Assembly: GCF_030316135.1 (NCBI RefSeq)
Contig: NZ_CP128185.1
Span: 1,674,001-1,738,000 of the forward strand
DNA from: Aliiglaciecola sp. LCG003
Lineage (GTDB): Bacteria; Pseudomonadota; Gammaproteobacteria; Enterobacterales; Alteromonadaceae
Reading direction: 5' to 3'
DNA length: 64,000 bases
The position numbers were made by a program, and so were the translations under genes. How positions within the stretch are numbered: position 1 is the first letter of the stretch; the number at the start of each line of letters is the position of its first letter. The notes beneath the pieces are model-generated. The model was not told where the DNA came from and did no database searches. It saw only the letters and a list, made by a program, of their open reading frames with translations. Positions 27,994 to 36,422 of this stretch are shown here, piece after piece.

Positions 27994-28737
27994 CTATTTG
28001 GGTTTTGAGCGTCGCATATTTTCGAACAAAGACGGCTCCCAGGGGCGCATGGCCATTAATAGTCCTATATGTTGACGCTTTTCTAATGTTAGGGAAGCAT
28101 CCTCTTGATTTAGATTCGCCGCATCTTTGGTCAGTTGATTGAGTTTGCGTTGAATAATTTCAATCGAAGATTGGGAATAACGTCCACGAATATACATGCG
28201 GAAATTCCATTTCTCGTCTTTTTTAGGTGCCATAAATTTCACCATCACCTCTTGCTCCATGAACTTTTCTAACGGTCCGCCTGGGATCCACCGAAAATCC
28301 TGAGCAATTAATGATTTGTAATGATTATTAGGCAGCAGATTTATAATTTTAAGTTTGTCGAGTTTGGCTAAAAGACGGGTACACTCAAATTGATCAATTT
28401 GATATTGACTGATGATTTCCTCAAATGTCCAGCCATCTCTAACACACACCGCGACCAATAAAAGTTTGGGATCACTAAGCAGATGATTTTCTTGTTCAAC
28501 CGTTAACTGACTCAATCGTTCTGCTTGCTGCTGAACAATATAAAATAAGTCAGACAGATTCATTTGTAACATGGTGCAGATATCTTCCAAACGCTCTAAG
28601 GTAAAACTGTTGGTAGAGAAAATACGCTTAATATTGGCTTCACTCATATTTAAATGGGTCGCGATATCTCGATAAGTAAGTTGATGCTGCTTTAACAGCT
28701 TCTTTAAGGTTTGACTGATTTTAGTGATCTGACTCAT
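27994..28737 (-). CDS. XRE-family transcriptional regulator
   Basis: Protein of 247 aa with a Cro/CI-type helix-turn-helix at about 6-62 (LTYRDIATHLNMSEANIKRIFSTNSFTLERLEDICTMLQM). A C-terminal part of about 180 residues resembles winged-helix and dimerisation regions found in a family common in Alteromonadales and Vibrio. It is convergent with the ABC permease and divergent from the small exported protein gene at 28863. Ligand and targets unknown. Confidence 0.85.
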   Translation of the reverse strand: MSQITKISQTLKKLLKQHQLTYRDIATHLNMSEANIKRIFSTNSFTLERLEDICTMLQMNLSDLFYIVQQQAERLSQLTVEQENHLLSDPKLLLVAVCVRDGWTFEEIISQYQIDQFECTRLLAKLDKLKIINLLPNNHYKSLIAQDFRWIPGGPLEKFMEQEVMVKFMAPKKDEKWNFRMYIRGRYSQSSIEIIQRKLNQLTKDAANLNQEDASLTLEKRQHIGLLMAMRPWEPSLFENMRRSKPK

Positions 28738-28862
28738 AATTCACCAAGGTATATTATTAATAAACTAATCGTTGATATCTACTATACATAAATTATTTAT
28801 GTTTACATATTTTATACTCGAATATATTGTCTATCTCGTTCACAACAATTAAAGGAAGAACA

Positions 28863-29222
28863 ATGAGATCATCAACGGTTGTACTTATCAGTTTGTTATC
28901 AGTTTTCGCGATTAACGCCAATGCACAAGATTCAGGCCAGCATAGTGGCCAAGCAAGTAAACATTCTGCTTTAGCAGCGTCTGAAGGTCTTGCTTCTACA
29001 GCTGTCGTTGCAAGCGCAGCTGTAGCTGTCCCTGTCATTGTGGTGGCCGGCACCAGTGCCGTAGCAGGAAGCGCAGTGGTTGCTGCCGGGGACTCGCTTG
29101 ATAAGAGTATCAAAGCATCCCACGCGCATGAACATCAGTCGCAGACTACTTTAGTTATTACCGAGCGGACGATCACCGCGGATCCGGCGCCAAATCAAGT
29201 AATCAAGCAGCCTGAAAAGTAA
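28863..29222 (+). CDS. Small exported Ala/Val-rich protein
   Basis: Protein of 119 aa from the ATG at 28863, which has an AAGGAAGA site; an upstream in-frame ATG at 28827 has none. A signal peptide covers 1-22 (INANAQ). A strongly hydrophobic Ala/Val/Gly stretch at about 48-80 could be a membrane helix pair or a glycine-zipper-like segment. The C-terminal tail is polar with HEHQ. It is divergent from the XRE regulator and may be controlled by it. Family not recognised. Confidence 0.65.
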   Translation: MRSSTVVLISLLSVFAINANAQDSGQHSGQASKHSALAASEGLASTAVVASAAVAVPVIVVAGTSAVAGSAVVAAGDSLDKSIKASHAHEHQSQTTLVITERTITADPAPNQVIKQPEK

Positions 29223-29276
29223 ATCAGGCTGTGTTGATAACCTTGAGATTATTAATTTTATAAAGGAAATAGGGAT

Positions 29277-30071
29277 ATGCATTTACGTCATGTGCTTTTA
29301 ATTTTTTTGTTAGTCGTACCTAGTGCTTGGGCGGGCAGTCAAAGCCAAGCCGAAGCACTGCATGAGCCTGAAAAAATCATCAAATTTGCCAAAGATGTGG
29401 AAAAGTATGCGGCCAGTAAAGGGGCGAGGGCGTTTATCATTGCTAGGGTAGGTCGTCCTGAAAAGGATCTACCTAAGGGGATCAAGTTTACCCATACTGC
29501 CTTGGCGATATACTCGAATATTGAGCTGACCAATGGCGAAGTATTGCAAGGATATGCCATCCACAATTTATACCAATTGAACGGGCAAGCCGATAAAAGC
29601 GAATTAGTTGTGGATTATCCCATTGATTTCTTTTGGGGGGCGCAAGAATTAACTGCCGGGGTACTGATTCCATCAATTGAACTCCAACAGAAACTGATAG
29701 AGCTGATTGCCTCAGGGAATGACAAGCTATTGCATAATAATAACTACTCGGTTATCGCCAACCCCTTCAATAATCAATTTCAAAACTGTACTGAATATAC
29801 TTTAGATTTGATTAATGCGGCAATCTATCAAACTCTTGATATGGAGCAATTAAAGGTCAATGCCCAAGCACATTTTAAGCCGCAAAAATTGAGCACCAGC
29901 AGATTTAAATTGATGTTTGGCTCTATGTTAATGGATGACGTCACCACCAAAGATCATAAAGGTAAAGTGTATACCGCAACGTTTTCTAGTTTAGGTAGAT
30001 ATTTGCAGTCGAATCAATTGAGCGATGATTTTGTCACCTTTCAAGCCAACGGTGAGGTTACGGCTCTTTAA
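29277..30071 (+). CDS. DUF2145 family exported protein
   Basis: Protein of 264 aa with a signal peptide (1-19, SAWAGS). It has the DUF2145 pattern: ARAFIIARVGRPEKDLPKGIKFTHTALAIYS early, YAIHNLYQ in the middle, then NQFQNCTEYTLDLINAAIY. The His, Cys and Asn residues in the last two look like the catalytic residues of a papain-like or NlpC/P60-related fold (inference). An AAAGGAAATAGGG ribosome site precedes the ATG. It follows the small exported gene by about 55 bases, so a shared transcript is plausible. Confidence 0.8.
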   Translation: MHLRHVLLIFLLVVPSAWAGSQSQAEALHEPEKIIKFAKDVEKYAASKGARAFIIARVGRPEKDLPKGIKFTHTALAIYSNIELTNGEVLQGYAIHNLYQLNGQADKSELVVDYPIDFFWGAQELTAGVLIPSIELQQKLIELIASGNDKLLHNNNYSVIANPFNNQFQNCTEYTLDLINAAIYQTLDMEQLKVNAQAHFKPQKLSTSRFKLMFGSMLMDDVTTKDHKGKVYTATFSSLGRYLQSNQLSDDFVTFQANGEVTAL

Positions 30072-30180
30072 AGACTGAGTAGTAACCTTAGGACAGATTA
30101 CAGATCTAAAGTTTTCACCTATAAAAATTGCTGTTAAGCTGTATTTTTCAGTTACTTATTCACTAAGAGTGAGATGAATA

Positions 30181-30666
30181 ATGTCGATTAAAACAAAATC
30201 AAACTTTAAACATAATACTATTCAAGCCCCAACAAAATCCTATACATGGGCCTCTATTGCAGCACTTTTCATTGGGGTTTCAGCTTATGCTTTGGGACTG
30301 ATTAATGCGCAAATGGAATTGAATGAGAAAGGGTACTATCTGATAACCATCCTATATGGCTTATTTTCCATGGTCTCTTTGCAGAAAACTATTCGTGATA
30401 AAGCAGAAGGTATGAGTACCTCAAACATTTACACGATTTTATCATGGGCGTCATCTGGCCTTGCCATTGGGTTATTAGTAATCGGTTTAATCAATGCAGA
30501 TTTGTTACTTAGCGAGAAGGGGTTTTATGCCATGGCGTATACCTTAAGTTTGTTCGCGGCGGTAACGGTACAAAAAAATGTGAGAGACAAGCAGGCCCTT
30601 GCAGTTCATCAAAAGCCGCTGATGGAGCCAGAATCACAATCTATTGACGAAGTGCCTATTAGGTAA
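30181..30666 (+). CDS. YiaA/YiaB-like inner-membrane protein
   Basis: Protein of 161 aa made of two copies of the two-helix YiaAB domain. The first is at about 22-77 (ALFIGVSAYALGLINAQMELNEKGYY, then LFSMVSLQKTIRDK) and the second at about 90-140 (GLAIGLLVIGLINADLLLSEKGFY, then LFAAVTVQKNVRDK). The internal repeat is very clear. Function unknown; YiaA and YiaB are membrane proteins of unassigned role in E. coli. Confidence 0.85.
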   Translation: MSIKTKSNFKHNTIQAPTKSYTWASIAALFIGVSAYALGLINAQMELNEKGYYLITILYGLFSMVSLQKTIRDKAEGMSTSNIYTILSWASSGLAIGLLVIGLINADLLLSEKGFYAMAYTLSLFAAVTVQKNVRDKQALAVHQKPLMEPESQSIDEVPIR

Positions 30667-30718
30667 TGACTTGACGTTTAATAATCAAACCCTCAATTGT
30701 ATTCTAACCGAAAGAATT

Positions 30719-30760
30719 GCCGTTCAAGCTCTCAAAAGGTATTTTGAGAGCTTGAACGGC
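30719..30760. repeat. Perfect 19-bp inverted repeat
   Basis: Arms 30719-30737 and 30742-30760 are perfectly complementary around the loop GGTA. There is no T tract after the stem on the plus strand, so it is not a normal terminator, although TTTT and AAAA lie at the tip of the stem. It may be a protein-binding palindrome or a hairpin related to the Y1 transposase that starts 290 bp further on. The rest of 30761-31052 holds only the tandem repeat at 30929. Confidence 0.75.
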
Positions 30761-30928
30761 GGCTAAGCGCCTATTTTGAGGTTGTATGCCATTAGCTTAA
30801 TGACTGTCTCTACTTCTTGTGTAGTAGACGAAAACTCTTAACATCAGGGACAACAATTCCGGTACATATAATCGAGCCGAGCCCTAGGTATTATTTAGTC
30901 CCATTGTTTTAATCCGTAATCTTGATTA

Positions 30929-30992
30929 TTAATATTATTAAGACACCCATTCCTAGACTGTTAATATTATTAAGACACCCATTCCTAGACTG
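30929..30992. repeat. Two tandem 32-bp repeats at the left end of the Y1 element
   Basis: Two identical 32-bp units (30929-30960 and 30961-30992), each with the segment GACACCCATTCC. Its reverse complement AATGGGTGTC occurs in the repeats downstream of the transposase (32294, 32404, 32701), so these form inverted end sequences on both sides of the gene. Confidence 0.8.
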
Positions 30993-31052
30993 TTAAAGTT
31001 TCAATCTTCGACTAGGCTTTAAGGACGTTAATCAACCATGGATGGATGATGT

Positions 31053-32033
31053 ATGCCTCAAGCTCGAAAAAATCAAATCAGCTTAATCGATACCCCTTAT
31101 TATCATTGTGTTTCCCGCTGTGTACGGCGTTCTTTTTTGTGTGGCGAAGATAAATACACGGGACAAAGTTACGAGCATCGCCGGGACTGGGTAGAATCTC
31201 GTTTGTTATTTTTAGGTTCGGTATTTGCCATTGATATCGCGGCCTATGCGGTGATGAGTAATCATACCCATGTGGTGCTGTGTGTGGATAAAGACCTTGC
31301 GGGCAGTTGGCCTGACAAAGAGGTCCTTAGCCGTTGGCATCGATTACACAAGGGCACGTTACTCACACAAAAGTATTTACGGGGTGATGCGCTTAGTACT
31401 TGCGAGCAACTGACAGTGGATGAAACCGTTGAGGTTGTCCGTCATCGCTTATACGACATCAGTTGGTTTATGCGTGAATTAAATGAACACATTGCTCGTG
31501 AAGCCAATGCAGAAGATGGCTGCACGGGCAGGTTTTGGGAAGGAAGATTCAAAAGCCAGGCCTTGCTAGATGAAAGCGCGGTGCTAGCCTGTATGGCCTA
31601 TGTGGATTTAAACCCAATTCGCTCCAAAATGGAAAGTACGCCAGAAACCTCCAAGCATACTAGTGTGTTTCAACGTATTCACGCCCTCAAAGAAGGCAAA
31701 CAACCTGCTTCTCTGATGTGTTTTGTAGGTAATTATCGACAAAACATGCCCAAAGGTATCGCCTTCAGCTTGATTGATTATTGTGTACTAGTTGATAGCA
31801 CTGGCAGAAGTCTTCGAGACGACAAAGCCGGATATATTGACCATAGCCAGAGCGATATTCTTCAACGACTAAACATCAATACAGAGCAATGGCTGGCACT
31901 CACCACTGAATTCGAAAAGCACTTTGCCACCGCGGTGGGCAGTGAGCATATGCTTCAGCAGTTCAAGCGTCACACAAAACATCAACGCATAAGAGGCATG
32001 GGTAAGGCAAAAATATTGTTCAAACACGCATAA
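31053..32033 (+). CDS. Y1 (HUH) REP-associated tyrosine transposase
   Basis: Protein of 326 aa of the TnpA_REP/RAYT group. It has the N-terminal DTPYYHCVSRCVRRSFLCG segment, the metal-binding HUH motif as NHTHVVL (around residues 70-77), and a later FWEGRFKSQALLDESAVLACMAYVDLNPIRSKM segment, which is the RAYT signature. The C-terminal extension of about 120 residues is long for the family. The gene appears intact. It is followed by repeated sequences that include a second copy of its own last 70 bases. Confidence 0.9.
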   Translation: MPQARKNQISLIDTPYYHCVSRCVRRSFLCGEDKYTGQSYEHRRDWVESRLLFLGSVFAIDIAAYAVMSNHTHVVLCVDKDLAGSWPDKEVLSRWHRLHKGTLLTQKYLRGDALSTCEQLTVDETVEVVRHRLYDISWFMRELNEHIAREANAEDGCTGRFWEGRFKSQALLDESAVLACMAYVDLNPIRSKMESTPETSKHTSVFQRIHALKEGKQPASLMCFVGNYRQNMPKGIAFSLIDYCVLVDSTGRSLRDDKAGYIDHSQSDILQRLNINTEQWLALTTEFEKHFATAVGSEHMLQQFKRHTKHQRIRGMGKAKILFKHA

Positions 32034-32253
32034 CAACATCAAATCATCAAGTCTCTGCATGCCACAATAAGCGGGTAATTTCGGCTGCTTAGGATTTGGT
32101 AAATCGACCGACTTATCAAATGAATAACCGATATCGTATTCAAAATCTGCAGTTAGGCATTATTTTACCTACCCAGAATAAGGCATTTAGCATTTCAGTA
32201 TTACCAAAAAAATCAATATTCGAAAACTTAATAAAGATGGCTGTCTACTTTAT
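31961..32253. repeat. Long direct repeat, copy A (3' end of transposase and downstream)
   Basis: A 293-bp segment starting inside the last codons of the transposase (31961) and ending in TGTCTACTTTAT. It is nearly identical to 32423-32716, with a one-base indel at CCCAGAA and a few differences near the end. It contains the 105-bp subrepeat 32149-32253, which also occurs at 32314-32420. Confidence 0.85.
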
Positions 32254-32313
32254 TAACCGATAAAGATGGCTGTCTACTTTATAATAATAAAAATGGGTGT
32301 CTACTTTATAATA

Positions 32314-32420
32314 GCAGTTAGGCATTATTTTACCTACCCAGAACTAAGGCATTTAGCATTTCAGTATTACCAAAAAAATCAATATTCGAAAACTTAATAA
32401 AAATGGGTGTCTACTTTATA
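32314..32420. repeat. Short direct repeat, copy C
   Basis: A 107-bp copy of the last part of copies A and B, ending again in AATGGGTGTCTACTTTATA. It lies between A and B, preceded by two further copies of the terminal motif, so the end motif seems to be the place where duplication happened. Confidence 0.8.
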
Positions 32421-32422
32421 CT

Positions 32423-32716
32423 GTTCAAGCGTCACACAAAACATCAACGCATAAGAGGCATGGGTAAGGCAAAAATATTGTTCAAACACGCATAACAACA
32501 TCAAATCATCAAGTCTCTGCATGCCACAATAAGCGGGTAATTTCGGCTGCTTAGGATTTGGTAAATCGACCGACTTATCAAATGAATAACCGATATCGTA
32601 TTCAAAATCTGCAGTTAGGCATTATTTTACCTACCCAGAACTAAGGCATTTAGCATTTCAGTATTACCAAAAAAATCAATATTCGAAAACTTAATAAAAA
32701 TGGGTGTCTACTTTAT
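32423..32716. repeat. Long direct repeat, copy B
   Basis: Second copy of 31961-32253, 462 bp away. It carries a truncated copy of the transposase C-terminal coding region. Five copies of TGTCTACTTTAT occur in this interval (32242, 32271, 32298, 32408, 32705), four of them ending a repeat unit. No gene is present between 32034 and 32811. Confidence 0.85.
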
Positions 32717-32811
32717 ACTTTATATATAATTTATAGTAACTAAACCGACAATTTCTCTTGAAAATGACATTTTGTAACACACCACATCTCAAATCATTAA
32801 TCTGTTGCTGG

Positions 32812-35163
32812 TTAATCAAAGGCTATTTTTTGACTGATGATAGTTGCGTCACTGGTACCAGATGTCGAGGGCATTAAATGTTCCTCTCGTGGCTTGAATC
32901 CGGGCCATTGTTGCGGCAAGTCATAACTTGTCTCAATCAGGTTAAAAATCGGCTGTGCTGCCGATTGGTTTGCACCCATTGCATCAGTGTAATCAAAGGT
33001 TACGCTAATCGACTGTTTATGAATGCTATTCAGCTGGAAAACAAATTTTCGGGCGATAGGATTAGTGGCAACATAGTCTTGCTCATTTATGCTCATATTG
33101 CGTAATTTAATCGGACTATCGGCCATCAGTTTAATGTTATGCAGTTGTCTGTTTGGCTCGATGGTGATGCTGAGCCTTTTTATCCCATTTTCTAAGCTTG
33201 TGCGTTTGACCATGTAACCAGACCCTTGCAACGGCAATGCGGCCACTTCGGTGGTAAAATATGCTTGGCGTCGACGACTAATCGGAAACACATCCTTATT
33301 AAGCAGGTTAACCCTGTTTTGTTCATTAAAAAATTGTTCAGTGAAGCTGTCCAATTGCCTATTGTAGGAAAACAGATAGGCTTGCTGCTTATCAGCATCA
33401 TACAGATAATTTACGCTACTGGGCTTCTTACGCTCTGCACTATAATCTGCGTGCAGGCTAATTCCCACGAAGCTAATGATGGCACCGGCTAACATAAACA
33501 GTTGAATACTGCGGATCCCTTTTAACACAAAAAATAACGGTATTAAGGTCACAAACACTAATACGCTGATGATGGTGGCAATTGCCAAGTTAGACAAACC
33601 TAAACCTATTACAAAAACGGGTATTTGTGGGGTAATAATGACTAAGCCAGGTAGACTAAATAAGGTGATCATAATAGCGTTGCGATTGGCACTCTCATTG
33701 TCTCGCAGTAGGCTACTAAATATCGCTAAAGGTGCGATAGCCATAATGATAAAAAAACCCGCACCGGTTAAAAATATGCTGAGCAATAGATTTATCACTA
33801 TCCAAACACTAATGATGGATACGTACCATTGAGCGCTGGTTATCCCATCAAATCTGTTGATCAGCCAGCTGTATATCAATGCCGTGGCCGTTATCGTCAG
33901 CAATATTCCGCAGGCGATTATATAATGTCCGGTATAAGGGAATCCTTGGGTGATATCTTGAAATTGTGGATAGAGAAGTAAAAGCCCTTGCCAGCCAAAT
34001 AAACCAATTAATGTGGCCACTCCGATACTCAAAAACAATGGTAAATAGCCGGTCAATATCCTATTAACCGTCAACTTACCCATTTTAATGCCATTGATGC
34101 ACATCATCACAAAAACCAATGTGACAAGCAGTGCCATAGGTAATACCCATGAGAACGGATAGTCGTAAAGCGCTAAACTACCGAAATTAAAATATACATT
34201 GTCATCATCGCTGTCCAATTGACTCAAATCAGCGTTGGCAAAGTAGGGGAGTAGCGCGGTGATATAGTCTATCTGATGATTTAGGGTGTTTTTATCTAAC
34301 CGTGCTGCACTGTCTTGTGCCGTATGATAGTCAAAGTGGTCATCGATAAAGGCGAAATTAAAGCCTTTAATATTACCTTGCTCTCTTAATACAGTTAAAT
34401 CGGTGTCATTGGGTAGCATCTTATAGATACTGTACATCAAGGAATTGGCATTAGGGTGAGTGATACCAGCCGCAGCGTAGGCTTGAATTAACTGTCGGTT
34501 GCCACCGTTCGTTTCTAACAATGTGTAGCTAGGCCCACCGCTGCCACGGGCTTCAAAGTTGAGTGCCAAAGTAATGTTTTTTGCCCAAGGATGGGATTTC
34601 ACAAAAGCTTCTGCACCCAGCAGTCCAATCTCCTCGGCATCGGTAATGACAATATAAATATCATTTTGCTGATCTAACTTGCTAGCCAAAAACGTCCTTA
34701 CACCTTCGAGTATCACTGCTACACCGCTACCAGCATCACTTGCACCTAAAGAGGATGCTAGCGATGAATCATAGTGTGAGATTAGGGCTAGGGCGTGTTC
34801 AGAATTGCTGTTCGGCTGAGCAGGTATCCGAGCGACAATATTCAATACTTGTGCTGCGACGGGGTAATTTGAGTTGATGGATAAGGCGGATTGAATCTGT
34901 ACGTCTAGTCCTAACTTGGTCAACTGTTCGACTATATATTGACGTACTTGTTCATGTTGTGCCGAGCCACTGTAATGGGGATGTTGAGCAGTCGTCTGGA
35001 TGTGACGCTGGGCATTGTCGCTGGAAAATTGACTACCACCGATATTAAAGCTGGCATCCTGACTAGGAATTTGACTTTGCCATGATAAGAGTAAAGTGGC
35101 AATAATAATCAGGGTAAGGATGAGACTAATGATGCTCGAAGCACGTTGGGTGGTTGAGGTCAC
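32812..35163 (-). CDS. M28-family zinc aminopeptidase with membrane domain
   Basis: Protein of 783 aa. An N-terminal helix (12-28) is followed by an M28 peptidase domain at about 45-300 with the zinc ligands in SHYDS, SDAGSGVAVILE, DAEEIGLLGA and a later His. Then come about eight membrane helices (about 340-575) and a C-terminal soluble domain of about 200 residues. This layout (M28 plus multi-helix) resembles the Fxna/ERMP1-like M28 family members. The catalytic domain would face the periplasm. It is convergent with the transposase region and divergent from rpsO. Confidence 0.85.
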   Translation of the reverse strand: MTSTTQRASSIISLILTLIIIATLLLSWQSQIPSQDASFNIGGSQFSSDNAQRHIQTTAQHPHYSGSAQHEQVRQYIVEQLTKLGLDVQIQSALSINSNYPVAAQVLNIVARIPAQPNSNSEHALALISHYDSSLASSLGASDAGSGVAVILEGVRTFLASKLDQQNDIYIVITDAEEIGLLGAEAFVKSHPWAKNITLALNFEARGSGGPSYTLLETNGGNRQLIQAYAAAGITHPNANSLMYSIYKMLPNDTDLTVLREQGNIKGFNFAFIDDHFDYHTAQDSAARLDKNTLNHQIDYITALLPYFANADLSQLDSDDDNVYFNFGSLALYDYPFSWVLPMALLVTLVFVMMCINGIKMGKLTVNRILTGYLPLFLSIGVATLIGLFGWQGLLLLYPQFQDITQGFPYTGHYIIACGILLTITATALIYSWLINRFDGITSAQWYVSIISVWIVINLLLSIFLTGAGFFIIMAIAPLAIFSSLLRDNESANRNAIMITLFSLPGLVIITPQIPVFVIGLGLSNLAIATIISVLVFVTLIPLFFVLKGIRSIQLFMLAGAIISFVGISLHADYSAERKKPSSVNYLYDADKQQAYLFSYNRQLDSFTEQFFNEQNRVNLLNKDVFPISRRRQAYFTTEVAALPLQGSGYMVKRTSLENGIKRLSITIEPNRQLHNIKLMADSPIKLRNMSINEQDYVATNPIARKFVFQLNSIHKQSISVTFDYTDAMGANQSAAQPIFNLIETSYDLPQQWPGFKPREEHLMPSTSGTSDATIISQKIAFD

Positions 35164-35289
35164 GGTATTTCCATTACTTTTTTATTCCAGCTTAGCGTAA
35201 AATAAAAAACTTACAATACGGTCTAAGTTTTGACTTTCACCTGTGGTTGGACGATACACCCTAGGATTTGCTTTATTTAGCTTTAATCC

Positions 35290-35317
35290 TTGAAATTACG
35301 GGGTGCATCGCTATAAT
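35290..35317 (+). promoter_or_regulatory. rpsO promoter
   Basis: TTGAAA (35290-35295) and TATAAT (35312-35317) with 16 bp spacing, followed by GC-rich ACGCGC near the expected start of transcription. This is a strong vegetative promoter directly before the rpsO leader. Confidence 0.8.
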
Positions 35318-35329
35318 ACGCGCTCTTTT

Positions 35330-35358
35330 GACTCGGCTGAATTAGTGATCGGCGAGTC
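35330..35358 (+). promoter_or_regulatory. rpsO mRNA leader hairpin, candidate S15 autoregulation site
   Basis: GACTCG (35330-35335) pairs with CGAGTC (35353-35358). The hairpin ends 22 bases before the rpsO start. S15 represses its own synthesis through leader structures in many bacteria; whether this one binds S15 is inferred from position. Confidence 0.5.
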
Positions 35359-35380
35359 TTCATTCAATTTGGAGAAATAT

Positions 35381-35650
35381 ATGTCACTAACTACTCAAGA
35401 AACGGCTCAAATCCTTGCTGATTTTGGCGTGAAAGAAGGCGATACAGGTTCACCTGAAGTACAAGTTGCTTTGTTAACCAACAACATCAACAAGTTACAA
35501 GGTCACTTCGCTGATCATAAGAAAGATCACCACTCACGTCGTGGTTTGTTACGCATGGTAAGTCAACGTCGTAAATTACTTGATTACCTTAAAGGTAAAA
35601 ACCTTGAGCGTTACCAAGATTTGATCAAACGTTTAGGTCTACGTCGTTAA
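35381..35650 (+). CDS. rpsO: 30S ribosomal protein S15
   Basis: Protein of 89 aa, the exact family length, with [42 protein letters not shown] and the C-terminal [13 protein letters not shown]. It binds 16S rRNA early in assembly of the small subunit platform. The start is ATG 35381 with a GGAG site; an upstream in-frame ATG would add 26 codons across the leader and is not real. It has its own promoter, leader and terminator. In related genomes pnp usually follows; here it does not. Confidence 0.97.
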   Translation: MSLTTQETAQILADFGVKEGDTGSPEVQVALLTNNINKLQGHFADHKKDHHSRRGLLRMVSQRRKLLDYLKGKNLERYQDLIKRLGLRR

Positions 35651-35672
35651 TTCGATTTAAGATTTGACGAAA

Positions 35673-35696
35673 GGCGCTGTTTACAGCGCCTTTTTT
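35673..35696 (+). terminator. rpsO terminator
   Basis: GGCGCTG (35673-35679), loop TTTA, CAGCGCC (35684-35690), then six T. A typical intrinsic terminator 23 bases after the rpsO stop. Confidence 0.92.
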
Positions 35697-35868
35697 GTAT
35701 TTTTTTTGATAAGTTTGCCATTGTACGCAGAAGAATAGGGGATCTGCAACAGGTGGTGCTTTAACGCTTGATACGACAGTGCTTTATATCTTTCCAAGGT
35801 GTCAACCATCTGGGCAGCTTACACAAGAACACAAGGCTAGACATTCATTTGCTAATTTAATGGCCTTA

Positions 35869-36204
35869 TTACAAGGTTTTAGCGGCCTGTGCGTTGTTAT
35901 TGGCTAAAAAATCTTCACGTTCTTGCTCAGATAGAACCCCGACAAAGGGGGATTGACGACGTAATCTGTTCATTTCATCGCTATCCTCACACAACTGAGC
36001 AACTAATGCTGGCATGTCATTTTGTAAGTCTATAATGGCACTCCAGTTTAAATAATTGCCACGGTAAATTAGGCCAACTTTAAAACGCTCTTCAAGTTTA
36101 GTTTCGACCTGCGTAATTAGCTCTGGTCGTGCCTGTATTTTACTTGCAATTAGCTTGTGTATAGCCAATAGGTTGGCATCGACTAAATGGGCTGTGTGAC
36201 GCAT
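35869..36204 (-). CDS. Conserved hypothetical protein
   Basis: Protein of 111 aa, soluble, rich in charged residues and Leu (HTAHLVDANLLAIHKLIASKIQARPELITQVETKLEERF). No motif recognised. It is the last gene of the Atm1-like operon: its ATG overlaps the stop of the DUF3820 gene in TGATG, so translation is coupled. Confidence 0.7.
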   Translation of the reverse strand: MRHTAHLVDANLLAIHKLIASKIQARPELITQVETKLEERFKVGLIYRGNYLNWSAIIDLQNDMPALVAQLCEDSDEMNRLRRQSPFVGVLSEQEREDFLANNNAQAAKTL

Positions 36205-36422
36205 CAGCTGCGCTCTATCAATGATTCAAGCATGCCTTCCAATCCATTGACTTTGACTTCGTAGATTAGCGCCAGTTGTTCGCCCAACTTACCCGCTGGG
36301 AATCCTTGCTGGTGAAACCATACAAGATAGGGCTCCGGCAGGTGCAGCAATTTTCGGCCAGCGTATTTTCCAAATGGCATAACTTGATTTATAGCGAGTT
36401 TCAGTTGTTGGGAATCCATCAT
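36204..36422 (-). CDS. DUF3820 family protein
   Basis: Protein of 72 aa with the family pattern MPFGKYAGRKLLHLPEPYLVWFHQQGFPAGKLGEQLALIYEVKVNGLEGML. This domain is described as a putative quorum-sensing-regulated virulence factor, but its function is not known. It overlaps the ABC exporter gene by 4 bases (ATGA) and the next gene by 1 base. Confidence 0.88.
   Translation of the reverse strand: MMDSQQLKLAINQVMPFGKYAGRKLLHLPEPYLVWFHQQGFPAGKLGEQLALIYEVKVNGLEGMLESLIERS

Larger units (their letters stand above)
30929..32716. mobile_element. Y1/RAYT-type element with repeated ends
   Basis: A region bounded on the left by GACACCCATT and on the right by AATGGGTGTCTACTTTAT, holding one transposase gene and partial duplications of its own 3' end. 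The boundaries are a proposal from these inverted ends. HUH transposases recognise hairpin ends and do not make target duplications, so none is expected. Confidence 0.5.
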
